A stretch of 64,000 bases of DNA. Origin: Bacteroidales bacterium. GTDB taxonomy: Bacteria; Bacteroidota; Bacteroidia; Bacteroidales; JAADGE01. Positions 1 to 8,700 of this stretch are shown here, in pieces. Both the position numbers and the translations under genes were made by a program. The number at the start of each line of letters is the position of its first letter. Within the stretch, counting starts at the first letter, position 1. The stretch covers positions 168,782-232,781 of the forward strand of contig JAIORQ010000052.1 in the NCBI GenBank assembly GCA_021108035.1, read 5' to 3'. The notes below the pieces were generated by a model. The model was not told the DNA's origin. It ran no database searches and saw only the letters and a list, made by a program, of their open reading frames with translations.

Positions 1-546
1 TTCGGCATTAAAGGTCCTGAATATTATCTCAGAAAAGTTCAAATGAGAAAAAAGGACACTTCTTCAACGGAAACTTCAGATAATGAGTTTTATGATCAAT
101 TCAGAAAAGATTTTTATTTTGGCTCTTTAAAAAGTAACAGAATTAATCTTTATGATTATAAAGCTGAAAAAATAGAATTAATAGTTGATAATAAAGATAA
201 TCAACCGTTGGTTTGTTTTAAAGCTAATGCATATCAATTAAAGAACTATATTATAGCATACTTAAAACCGGATATCGAATATTATATCTTATACGGAAGT
301 GAAACAGCAAGTTTTCCGAGCTATGATTTGCCTTATTTTAAGGATACAATACCTGAATTATTACCTGAAACATATATTTATAACGTAAAGAAGACAAAAA
401 GATCAACTGAGAAGGAAGAATATATTTGGAATTTTCCGTCTCAATATCTTTGGTATATGGTTGGTTTATTAGGTTTAGTCTTGATCTTAATCAGCATAAA
501 ATTATTAAGAGAACGATTTGGGAATAATGACAGAATGACTGAATGA
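1..546 (+). CDS. C-terminal part of a DUF3999-like membrane-anchored protein (5' end outside window)
   Basis: The frame is open from the first base, so this is the 3' end of a longer gene; the first ATG, at 43, is probably internal. The segment around residues 45-110 of the visible part (IELIVDNKDNQPL, then YYILYGSE and a P-x-YDLPYF motif) resembles the end of DUF3999 proteins. A single membrane helix near the C-terminus (WYMVGLLGLVLILISI) is followed by a short basic tail. DUF3999 proteins are secreted or envelope proteins of unknown function, often next to a DUF2339 membrane protein, which would lie outside the window. The stop codon merges with a run of short AATGATAG-type repeats (about 531-582). 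The family call is from memory of the motif order and is moderately sure. Confidence 0.55.
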   Translation, partial: FGIKGPEYYLRKVQMRKKDTSSTETSDNEFYDQFRKDFYFGSLKSNRINLYDYKAEKIELIVDNKDNQPLVCFKANAYQLKNYIIAYLKPDIEYYILYGSETASFPSYDLPYFKDTIPELLPETYIYNVKKTKRSTEKEEYIWNFPSQYLWYMVGLLGLVLILISIKLLRERFGNNDRMTE

Positions 547-582
547 TAAAATGATAGAATGATAGAATGATTGAATGATATA
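531..582. repeat. Short tandem repeat of AATGATAG/AATGATTG-type units
   Basis: Seven or so imperfect 8-9 bp units based on GAATGA occur at and just after the stop codon of the first gene. The last codons of that gene (DRMTE) are encoded by the repeat. The reverse complement of the same unit forms the tandem tract near 56.3 kb. Confidence 0.6.
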
Positions 583-645
583 TTAATCAAAAAATGAAGT
601 TACATATATTTTTTTAATCTCAAACAAATAAATAAATACAGATAA

Positions 646-1344
646 ATGAAAAAACTTTTTTTAATTACAGTAATTACTTTGATTGCATTTACTTCTGTTT
701 ATGCACAAAGCGGAGTATCTTTCGGCTTGCGTGTGATACCAACTTTTAATTGGACATCATTAACTGATACCGATACAAGCTATTCATATAAGGATACAGG
801 TACAAACCTCGGTTTTGGATTCGGGCCTTCGTTCAAATTTAACTTTTCTGATAATTTTAATATTGATGTTTCCGGGATTTTCACATGGCAAAAATTCGGA
901 ATAAATCAAACAAATGAAGTTACAAACCCGACACCTGTAAATATAACAGAAGATTTTAAAATTCAGTATTTAAAAATTCCCGTAAATTTAAACGGACAAT
1001 TTAATGTTGTCGGAGACCTTCAAGCATTGATAAATTTTGGTTTAGGGGCCGGAATTAAGTTGAATTCATATCGTGTTATTTCTGATGAACCTAACAGTAA
1101 TTCATATTCAACAGATTATGAGGAGGTTTCTGTTTTAACTTTTGCAGATATTTATCTAACAGCCGGTGCCGGAGTTGTATATAATATTGTTGATAAAGTC
1201 CATGTGTCTTTAACTTGTCAATATAATCACGGTGTTTTAGACGGCTGGTACAACAATAAAAATGAAGATCCGTCAACAATTCAAGACTTAACATTAAAAC
1301 ACAGAAATATTGGATTAAGCATAGGTTTTTATATTGATATATAG
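646..1344 (+). CDS. Outer-membrane beta-barrel protein (PorT / OmpA-like barrel family)
   Basis: The product is 232 residues, starting with a clear signal peptide (MKKLFLITVITLIAFTSVYAQ, cut after the alanine near residue 20). The rest alternates polar and aromatic/hydrophobic residues, as in an 8-strand barrel, with turns rich in N, D and T. This matches the outer-membrane beta-barrel proteins common in Bacteroidota (PorT-like). The C-terminus (NIGLSIGFYIDI) ends like a last barrel strand. No SD site is visible, which is normal for this phylum. The stop codon at 1342-1344 is immediately followed by the in-frame RHS fragment, so a recombination joint lies right at the end of the gene. Function beyond being an outer-membrane barrel is unknown. 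Confidence 0.8.
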   Translation: MKKLFLITVITLIAFTSVYAQSGVSFGLRVIPTFNWTSLTDTDTSYSYKDTGTNLGFGFGPSFKFNFSDNFNIDVSGIFTWQKFGINQTNEVTNPTPVNITEDFKIQYLKIPVNLNGQFNVVGDLQALINFGLGAGIKLNSYRVISDEPNSNSYSTDYEEVSVLTFADIYLTAGAGVVYNIVDKVHVSLTCQYNHGVLDGWYNNKNEDPSTIQDLTLKHRNIGLSIGFYIDI

Positions 1345-1347
1345 AGA

Positions 1348-2397
1348 TTGGGTTACTACCCTTTTGGTATGTTGCAACCGGAGAGGTTCGCAAATACGGA
1401 AGATTACCGTTACGGCTTCCAAGGGCAGGAACCGGATAATGAGATTAAGGGAACAGGTAACAGTATAAATTATAAATATAGAATACATGACCCGAGGTTG
1501 GGCAGGTTCTTGAGTATTGATCCGTTAACGGGTTCTTATCCTTGGAATTCTCCTTATGCTTTTAGTGAGAATAGAGTTATTGATGGTGTTGAGTTGGAGG
1601 GTTTGGAGTATTTAGATTACAAAATCTCATATAAATTAAAAACAGCAACACAAGAATTTGGTGATGATGTAGGGTCAATACCGAAATTACGATTATGGAA
1701 TGGAGATAATGAATTAAGCTCACGAGATATTTTTTATAAAAAATCTTATTTAGAAAAAGCTAAATCACCAAATCCAAATTTTTATAAAAATAATACTGGT
1801 TGGAAAACTACTGATTATGAATTTCATAAAGGACCATATGAAATTTCTGGAAAATTAGGTAGTAAAACTAATAAACCATTTCAAACAAGAGCAAATAATG
1901 TTATTTTTGCACATGAAAATAGGTTTAAAAGAGGAAGTGCTAGTGCTGATGCTTTTTATAGTTTTATGGAGTCAGTTTATAATACAACTTTGACATACTC
2001 AGCATTAGAGGGTTATGACCGTTCTGTTATATTTGAATCTTTTAAAAATGCTGCAAATGTGTCCTTTAACAATCAGAATTTTGTTTTTAGTCAATTTTAT
2101 AGTCTTAATTTTGGGAACGGCGATGTAAGTGTTTTAGATTTTAATGCTGATGTAATAAATTATATGGTCTCTGGAGATATTGAGTGTGTAAATTATAATG
2201 GTCATTCAAGGACTGATTTTAAAAATTATAAAAATAAAGTTTACCAAACAGGTCAAAAATTATTAGATGAAAATGGACTTAACTTTAAAATTAAACCAAA
2301 TGCTACTTTTTGGAACTCTCTATATCAGAATTCATGGATTAAAGGATGGGTTGATGGACCTCCTGGAGGTTGGAGTGGAGATGAAGACGAAGATTAA
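1348..2397 (+). CDS. RHS core C-terminal fragment with an unrecognised tip domain
   Basis: The first ~90 residues carry the hallmark end of an RHS core: YYPFGMLQP, YRYGFQGQEPDNEIKG, YKYRIHDPRLGRFLSIDPL, YPWNSPYAFSENRVIDGVELEG. In complete RHS proteins this is preceded by ~1000 residues or more of YD repeats, which are absent here, and by a proline-rich clasp. The fragment begins directly after the stop of the barrel gene, with no RBS; the first ATG is at 1369. After the core come ~250 residues of variable tip (from GLEYLDYKISYKL to GWSGDEDED), in the position of a polymorphic toxin, which I do not recognise. RHS proteins form a shell that encapsulates such tips. I read this as a silent donor cassette left by recombination, with the membrane protein 10 bp downstream as its possible immunity gene. 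It may not be expressed. Confidence 0.75.
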   Translation: MGYYPFGMLQPERFANTEDYRYGFQGQEPDNEIKGTGNSINYKYRIHDPRLGRFLSIDPLTGSYPWNSPYAFSENRVIDGVELEGLEYLDYKISYKLKTATQEFGDDVGSIPKLRLWNGDNELSSRDIFYKKSYLEKAKSPNPNFYKNNTGWKTTDYEFHKGPYEISGKLGSKTNKPFQTRANNVIFAHENRFKRGSASADAFYSFMESVYNTTLTYSALEGYDRSVIFESFKNAANVSFNNQNFVFSQFYSLNFGNGDVSVLDFNADVINYMVSGDIECVNYNGHSRTDFKNYKNKVYQTGQKLLDENGLNFKIKPNATFWNSLYQNSWIKGWVDGPPGGWSGDEDED

Positions 2398-2406
2398 TTA
2401 ATTGAA

Positions 2407-2916
2407 ATGAAAAAAAGGAAGAAGAAATTATTTTTTTTAGCATTCCCATTTTATTTGGCTTGTTTTTTTATTGAAATTTTGTTTTTATTAAATTTTATAA
2501 AAAATGGGTTTGATATTATTCTCACGATTTTGTTTGTTGTATGTTTTATATGTATGGGTTTTTATTACAGCATTGAATTATATAATAAAAATTGTGAATT
2601 CTATTTCTACATTTTCTTTATTAAGTTTAAAAGAAAAATAATTGATTTTGGAAATATCAAAGAAATAGGTTTAATAACAAATGAACGAAATAGAACCTTT
2701 TATGCATCATCTATCAGTAAAGGATCATTTCTTAATACCAAAAAAATAGTCTATGAATTATACATTATTAATGACGAAAATGAACATATAACAATTGAAA
2801 TATCAAACAATTACAATAAGTTGTTAAAGGTGGGAACTCATTTTTCAACTTTTTTTTCTTTGCCAATAAATGAAACAACTAAAATAAATTCCTATACAGA
2901 TATTGAGAATTATTAA
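2407..2916 (+). CDS. Two-helix membrane protein, candidate immunity protein of the RHS tip
   Basis: This 169-residue protein starts 9 bp after the RHS fragment and is on the same strand, the usual place for an immunity gene. A basic N-terminus (MKKRKKK) is followed by two hydrophobic helices (about residues 8-30 and 35-55). A soluble domain of about 100 residues follows, with alternating short strands (KIIDFGNIKEIGLI, KKIVYELYIIN, EHITIEISNN) that look like a PH-type membrane-associated fold. No family is recognised with certainty. The immunity role is inferred only from position; membrane immunity proteins usually protect against envelope-acting toxins. Confidence 0.55.
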   Translation: MKKRKKKLFFLAFPFYLACFFIEILFLLNFIKNGFDIILTILFVVCFICMGFYYSIELYNKNCEFYFYIFFIKFKRKIIDFGNIKEIGLITNERNRTFYASSISKGSFLNTKKIVYELYIINDENEHITIEISNNYNKLLKVGTHFSTFFSLPINETTKINSYTDIENY

Positions 2917-2939
2917 AATCCACACCTGTGGGATTGTAT

Positions 2940-3044
2940 CTCTGACCAGCGTAGTTTATAAAAAAGAAGCTCGGCGAAGTTTTTAACTTCGTTGTTCTGT
3001 CTATTCACACCCAAGTCGGTACAGAAAATTTCATTTAAAAATTA
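2940..3044 (+). repeat. 105-bp direct repeat, copy A
   Basis: Compared by eye with 3974-4078, only two mismatches are seen, both near the left end. It contains a local hairpin (CGGCGAAG...CTTCGTTG). The two copies bracket the toxin-tip remnant and the Imm26-like gene. The right end of the downstream copy coincides with the last codons of the DUF4143 ATPase gene. Confidence 0.85.
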
Positions 3045-3164
3045 CCTGTTCTTGCCAATAAATATAATCCAGCGAATAATATATTCTACCGAAATGCTGG
3101 TAAAAACTGGTTAAATAAAAACGTTCCTAATTGGGAGAAATTGTTTAAATTTACAAATGAATAA
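3039..3164 (+). pseudogene. Remnant of an RHS/polymorphic-toxin C-terminus
   Basis: An open stretch with no start codon encodes about 41 residues (KLPVLANKYNPANNIFYRNA, then GKNWLNKNVPNWEKLFKFTNE) and ends in TAA eight bases before the Imm26-like gene. This looks like the last part of a toxin tip whose core and start were lost; the left boundary lies in the 105-bp repeat. The reading as a toxin tail rests on its position between an RHS fragment and an immunity-type gene. Its catalytic class cannot be told. Confidence 0.5.
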
Positions 3165-3172
3165 AAAAAAAT

Positions 3173-3802
3173 ATGAAGATAGAAAATGGAACTATATTGG
3201 AAATACCATTGGATAAAGAATTTGGTTTCGCATATTCAAGATATTTAGATATTAGTTCTTCAATTAATAGAGAATTTGGTTCTGATTTATTAATGGTTTA
3301 TTCAAATACTTCACTAAATTCAATTAATGATATTAATGATATCATAAAATCAGAGTTATTATTTGCTCCAGTATTGATTGATGGCAAACCATCAATTAAA
3401 GGAAAAAATAAGTGGCGCATTATTGGGAATTACATTGATAAATCAGATGATTTCATTCCAGATTTTAAAAGTGCAAGATGTTTTCCCTATATAGTGGAAG
3501 ATGAATCGAAAATTGGACCTTGGAACCTTGTTAAATTAGGTATTGATGAGATTGAAACGGACTATCATAAGATAAAGCATTTAGAACAAAATTCAATGCA
3601 TTCCGAAGATCAAATTGTAGCAAGAATTATTATGGAACTTTTAAGAACGAAAGGAATAAAAATTGAGGATTATTTTAATTTTAGTAAAGAAGAAGAACAT
3701 ATAAAAAGAACTTATTTTAAAATGAAAAATGTACCAATATATTCAAAAGTACCAAAAGAAATAAGAGGTCGCATTAATAAAAAAAATATCAAAATTTTAT
3801 AG
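3173..3802 (+). CDS. Imm26-like immunity protein
   Basis: The product is 209 residues, with no signal peptide or membrane segment. Its N-terminal block (G-T-ILEIPLDKEFGFAYSRYLD) resembles the start of Imm26 immunity proteins, where a G-x-v-x-x-IPL-x-x-g-x-faY-g-r-v pattern is typical. A central K-W-R-I-I-GNY block followed by a C-terminal helical part is also consistent. Imm26 proteins neutralise tips of polymorphic toxins in the producer cell. The gene directly follows a toxin-tip remnant and lies inside a pair of 105-bp direct repeats, so it may have been kept as an orphan immunity gene after the toxin was displaced. A strong hairpin terminator follows. The family assignment is from pattern memory. 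Confidence 0.6.
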   Translation: MKIENGTILEIPLDKEFGFAYSRYLDISSSINREFGSDLLMVYSNTSLNSINDINDIIKSELLFAPVLIDGKPSIKGKNKWRIIGNYIDKSDDFIPDFKSARCFPYIVEDESKIGPWNLVKLGIDEIETDYHKIKHLEQNSMHSEDQIVARIIMELLRTKGIKIEDYFNFSKEEEHIKRTYFKMKNVPIYSKVPKEIRGRINKKNIKIL

Positions 3803-3886
3803 TTTCTGCCGCAAGTAGTATGCAAAAATAAAAGACGATGCTAAGCATTCTCTGCTAAGCGAAGAATAAAATAAAAAGACGATGCT

Positions 3887-3913
3887 AAGCGTAAAATTTT
3901 TCTACGCTTTTTC
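3887..3913 (+). terminator. Hairpin terminator after the Imm26-like gene
   Basis: AAGCGTA at 3887-3893 pairs with TACGCTT at 3903-3909 around a 9-base loop. The run continues into TTTTT (3908-3912). Confidence 0.6.
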
Positions 3914-3973
3914 ATTTTTGACAGTTTTTAACTGTTATTGCGTATGCAAAATAAAACGAAAACTGTAAAAAAA

Positions 3974-4078
3974 CTCTGACCGGCGAAGTTTATAAAAAAG
4001 AAGCTCGGCGAAGTTTTTAACTTCGTTGTTCTGTCTATTCACACCCAAGTCGGTACAGAAAATTTCATTTAAAAATTA
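3974..4078 (+). repeat. 105-bp direct repeat, copy B
   Basis: Second copy of the repeat at 2940-3044 (constant offset 1034, no indels). Its last ten bases contain the stop codon and final codons of the DUF4143 ATPase on the minus strand. Copy A therefore probably arose by duplication of DNA from this site, or by recombination that inserted the toxin/immunity segment here. Confidence 0.85.
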
Positions 4079-5415
4079 TCAATAAAATATTCAGCATATT
4101 CATATATTTTTGATGACAAATAATAAGGCATATTCATAAGTGTATATTTTTTTCTTGCCGGTGTTTCTTGTTCTTCTATTTTAAATTCTCCTGCATAAAT
4201 GCGTATTACATATTTATGTTCGGAGCGATTAATAAATTCATGTAAAGACCTTAAACTTCCAGTACTGCCCGATTTTATTTTAACCGGTATTATCAGATTT
4301 TTACAATTAATTATTAAATCAACTTCTGATGATGCTTGCATTTTTTCTCTTACCCAAAAATGAGGTTTTTGTTTGTTTTTATTGTTTAATGCAATTAATT
4401 CTTGTGTTACAATATGCGGAATTATTGCTCCTTTATAACTGTTGCTCAAATCATTCATTCCAATCATTTCTGCCTGAATACCTAATGAATAGTTTAACAA
4501 TCCTGTATCTAAAAATTGCAAACGTGGTGATTTTTTAAAATTTGCTTGTATAGGCGGTTCAGTAACTGTTGCAGGATATATGAGTTGAATAATCTGTGCT
4601 GCATCCAAGCTTCGCATTGCTTCGCCTACTTCGCGTGAGCGATAATTAGAATTTCCGAAATTATGAAATTTAATTCGTTTATCAATTGAAAGATGTGCAA
4701 CATCCATTATGTGTTTGATTGTTTTTTTTTCAGTATCATTACTTGCATATTTTTCTGCATCGTCTTGATATGAACTCCAAAGACTTTCGTAAATATCCGA
4801 AAGGTTTAACATGCTTTTATTTTCTGCATAAACTTTAACTACTTCCGGCATTCCTCCTGTTATAACATAATTATTATACAGTTCCAGTAAAGTGTCATGT
4901 GCAAACTTATTGACCGGTATTTGTTCTATTTGTTTCAGTGCTTGTGTATGTTGTATTGCTCCGATAAATTCAATAAAATTAAGCGGGTGCAAATACAGAT
5001 ATTCTACCCTGCCGACGGGAAATGATTTTACTTCACTTAATGCAAATTCCAACAAAGAACCTGCTGCTATTACATGAATTTCAGGATATTTTTCGAGAAA
5101 ATATCGTAACATTCGTATTGCTTCAGGAGATTCTTGTATTTCATCTATAAAAAGCAATATTGGTTCTTTACCGGAATCAATGTTATAATTAACGAAGATT
5201 GACTCAACAATTTCTTTAATGTCATCGGTTTTCTCAAAAAAAGTACGATCTTTATTATTTTCAAGATTTAATATGATACTTTGAGAATAGGTTTCAGAAA
5301 ACATTTTAATTAAAGTTGTTTTTCCTACTTGCCTTGCACCTCTTAAAATGAGAGGTTTTCGATGTTTCTTTGTTTTCCACCGTTCTAATTCGGTATAAAT
5401 ATTTCTTTTAAACAT
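4069..5415 (-). CDS. AAA ATPase with DUF4143 domain (COG1373 type)
   Basis: The product is 448 residues. A Walker A motif (RGARQVGKTTLIKMF, residues ~25-39) and a Walker B motif (ILLFIDEIQESP, near residue 107) are followed by an arginine-containing AAA core (LRYFLEKYPEIHVIAAGSLL). The C-terminal DUF4143 nuclease-like half contains the conserved F-x-D-x-G-LLNY and SSEVDLII motifs. This is a very common family of mobile-associated ATPases of unknown biological role. Length and motif order are normal, so the gene looks intact. Upstream, two similar TAAT-AGGG-AAAT blocks (around 5429 and 5465) and a TTTGTAACA/TGTTACAAA inverted repeat could be regulatory, but that is speculative. Confidence 0.9.
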   Translation of the reverse strand: MFKRNIYTELERWKTKKHRKPLILRGARQVGKTTLIKMFSETYSQSIILNLENNKDRTFFEKTDDIKEIVESIFVNYNIDSGKEPILLFIDEIQESPEAIRMLRYFLEKYPEIHVIAAGSLLEFALSEVKSFPVGRVEYLYLHPLNFIEFIGAIQHTQALKQIEQIPVNKFAHDTLLELYNNYVITGGMPEVVKVYAENKSMLNLSDIYESLWSSYQDDAEKYASNDTEKKTIKHIMDVAHLSIDKRIKFHNFGNSNYRSREVGEAMRSLDAAQIIQLIYPATVTEPPIQANFKKSPRLQFLDTGLLNYSLGIQAEMIGMNDLSNSYKGAIIPHIVTQELIALNNKNKQKPHFWVREKMQASSEVDLIINCKNLIIPVKIKSGSTGSLRSLHEFINRSEHKYVIRIYAGEFKIEEQETPARKKYTLMNMPYYLSSKIYEYAEYFIDNF

Positions 5416-5705
5416 AGTATTGTAATATAATCAGGGCAAATATAGTAATTATTTGTAACATAATAAGGGTAAATTGTTTATTATTTTGTTACAAAATCAG
5501 GCTTGTTATGTATTATGCAAATTTTCCGGCTATTTCTTTTGGGTTTCTTAATTTTTTGCTGAAAAATTCTTTGTGCGATCGGCTTTGCTGCCGTCATTCT
5601 TTCTATTCACACATGCTAAACTGTAATATGCCATATAAAAAACAACTTATCTTCAAAATTTAAAATTATATTTACTATAATTGCATAGATTAGAATTGAT
5701 ATCCT
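5416..5705. other. Intergenic region between divergent genes
   Basis: No ORF or RNA gene was recognised. It holds the DUF4143 gene's upstream side, with two near-direct repeats of TAAT-AGGG-AAAT and an inverted repeat TTTGTAACA/TGTTACAAA around 5453-5498, and the upstream side of the transporter gene. A short stretch near 5595-5625 (TCTATTCACAC) echoes part of the 105-bp repeat. Confidence 0.5.
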
Positions 5706-8700
5706 ATGGCTAAAGCAAAAAAATTCGGTGCATTTGCAGGAGTATTTACACCTTCTGTATTAACAATTCTCGGTGTAATTATGTATATGCGACTCGGTTG
5801 GGTTGTCGGAAATGCCGGTTTAATAACTGCACTTGTTATTATTGTTATTTCTCATGTAATTTCTTTAACAACAGGATTAAGCATTTCCTCGGTTGCAACA
5901 GATAAAAAAATAAAAACCGGCGGTATCTATTACATTTTGTCTCGAAGCCTCGGTTTTCCGATGGGAGGAGCTATCGGTATAGCTTTATTTGTTGGTACTG
6001 CACTTGGTATATCTTTATATCTCGTTGGTTTTTCAGAAAGTTTACTGGCAGTAGATCAGATTAGGGAATTTTTACAATTAGAACAAGACATTAACAGTTA
6101 CAGAATTATAGCTTCGGCATCATTATTACTTTTGGTTACTATTGCATTTATCAGTACCTCACTTGCAATTAAGTCTCAATATTTCGTTTTGGCAGCTATT
6201 GCAATTTCAATAGTATCAATTGTTATAGGATTTTTTACAAATACACATTTGGCTCCTGAAACTGTTTCATTTACACCGGCAAGAGACAGTGTTGATATAC
6301 AAGTTATTTTCGGAGTATTTTTTCCTGCTGTTACCGGTTTTACTGCCGGAGTTGCAATGTCAGGTGATTTGCGAGACCCTAAAAAAAATATACCTGTCGG
6401 TACATTATCGGCAATTATTGTCGGATTTGTTATTTATATAGGTCTTGCAGTATCATTTGCAGTATTTGTGAACAGAGATTTATTAATAAATGATTATAAT
6501 TTTTTACTTAAAATTGCTTGGTTTTCGCCTCTTGTTCTTGCCGGAATATGGGGAGCTACATTATCGTCTGCATTGGGAGGTATTCTCGGCGGTCCCAGAA
6601 TTTTACAGGCAATTTCAAAAGATAAAATAACACCGAGAATATTTGCAAAAGGTTACGGAGCTTCAAATGAACCGCGTAATGCATTAATTTTTATTTTCCT
6701 TATTGCTGAAGGAGGTATTCTTATCGGGGAATTAAATGTGATTGCAGGTGTTGTATCAATGTTCTATTTAGCTTCATACGGTTTTATTAATCTGGCATTT
6801 TTTCTCGAAAATTGGGCAAGTACTGATTTCAGACCTACTTTTAAAGTAAAGGGTGTTGTTGGATTAATCGGGTTTATTGCAAGTTTTGCCGTGATGGCTC
6901 AACTCGGCATGCTCTCAATGATTGCATCACTTGTTATTATGTTTGGTTTATTTGCTTGGCTTAACAGAAAACAACTTAAATCAGAATCCGGTGATGTGTG
7001 GCAAAGTGTATGGATGTCGGTTATAAGAAAAGCATTACACAGTTTAGATAAGAAAAATCTTGAAGACAGAAACTGGCAACCTAATATTATATTATTCAGC
7101 GGCGGGCAAGAACAAAGACCTCATTTAATTGAATTCGGGAAAGATTTGGTGGGGCAATACGGCTTATTATCAAATTTTGACCTTCATGAATCAAAAGATA
7201 AAAAATACTTATTCCCGAAACATCTGCAATCTTATTCACAAAAAACAATTGAAGGTAAAGGAGTCTTTACACGCAAACAATCATGCAGTGATATTTATAC
7301 AGGAATTGAAACAATAATAAGTACATACGGATTTTCGGGTATAGAACCGAATACCGTAATAATGGGATGGATGAGGCAGAGTAAGAATCCGGTAAGGTTT
7401 TCTCAAATGATAAAACGTATTTACGAATTAGATGTGAATCTTTTATTGATTGATTATGATAAAAAAAACAGATACGGGAAATATAAAACAGTGGATATTT
7501 GGTGGAGAGGTTCCGGGAATAACGGTAATTTTGCCTTAAATTTAATTAAACTTTTGTGGATTTCAGAAAATTGGGGCGATGCTAAATTGCGATTACTCGT
7601 AGGGAATTCCGTAAATGAAAATGCTTTAAAAATTAAAAATCATGCCGAACAAGTTGTCAGCAATATGAGAATTAATGCAGAAGTAAAAATTATTAATAAT
7701 CAAATTGAGCAAAAACCGTTTTATGAATTAATAAGAATTGAGTCAATAAATACTGACCTAATTATTTTGGGAATGCCTGAAATAAAAGAAGGCAAAGAGA
7801 AAGAATTTGTTGAAAAAACAAATGACCTCATGCATCAAATAGGAACTGTTGTGTTAATTAAAGCTTCTTCTCAATTTAAGGATTTGAGCCTTGGTTTAAA
7901 ATATAAATTGCACACACAAAAAGAAGAAAAAGAACTTAATTCAATTATTTCCGGAGCTAATAAAAATATAAAGTTAATTCTGCCTGAAAGTCCGATTGCT
8001 AATGAAAAAATTAGTTCTCTGAATAATCAAATTCAAGAATTAAATACTGAAGTAATTAAAGAAAATCTTAATACTTTCTTTGTTCAACAAAATAATTTAA
8101 CCAATAATATTATTAATGATGCTGAAAGTCTTATCAATGAACGAATTATACCGTTAATAAATAATAAAAAGAAAAATTTACATCTTCTGACCGGACTTGA
8201 TATATTTATTAAAAAAACGTTTGCATGTGTTCAAAAATTTAATGACGAACCCACCGAAATTCAGGAAGAAAGCCTTGACATCTCTTTCAATAAAATGATT
8301 GCCGGAATTGAACAAATGATTGAAAAATTACCCGAATATTTTTATTATTCTTATAATGAAGAAGATTTGAAATATAAAGAAGACGATAAGGAGCAAGTAA
8401 GGAAATTTAAAAAGAAAATGCGGCAAAAAACTTCTCGACTTAATTCCGGCAGTGTTCAATATAAGGTGAAATATAAGAAGTTAATAAATTTGCATTTGCC
8501 GTACAAGTATTTCCTGATTAGTCAAAATTGCGGAGAATTAACAGGAACTGTAAGCATTCGACATATTATTGAGATTCAAAAACTAATAAGGGAATTAAGA
8601 AATTCTGTTTTGAAATTGCAAAGAGCAATAAATAATAAAAGAATAACTGATAAAATTATAAAAGAAGAGATTAGTATTTTAAAAGAAAAAGTATCTTTTC

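Noticed and set aside
1091..1393. 100-codon minus-strand frame
   Set aside because: It is antisense to the barrel gene and crosses the joint to the RHS fragment.
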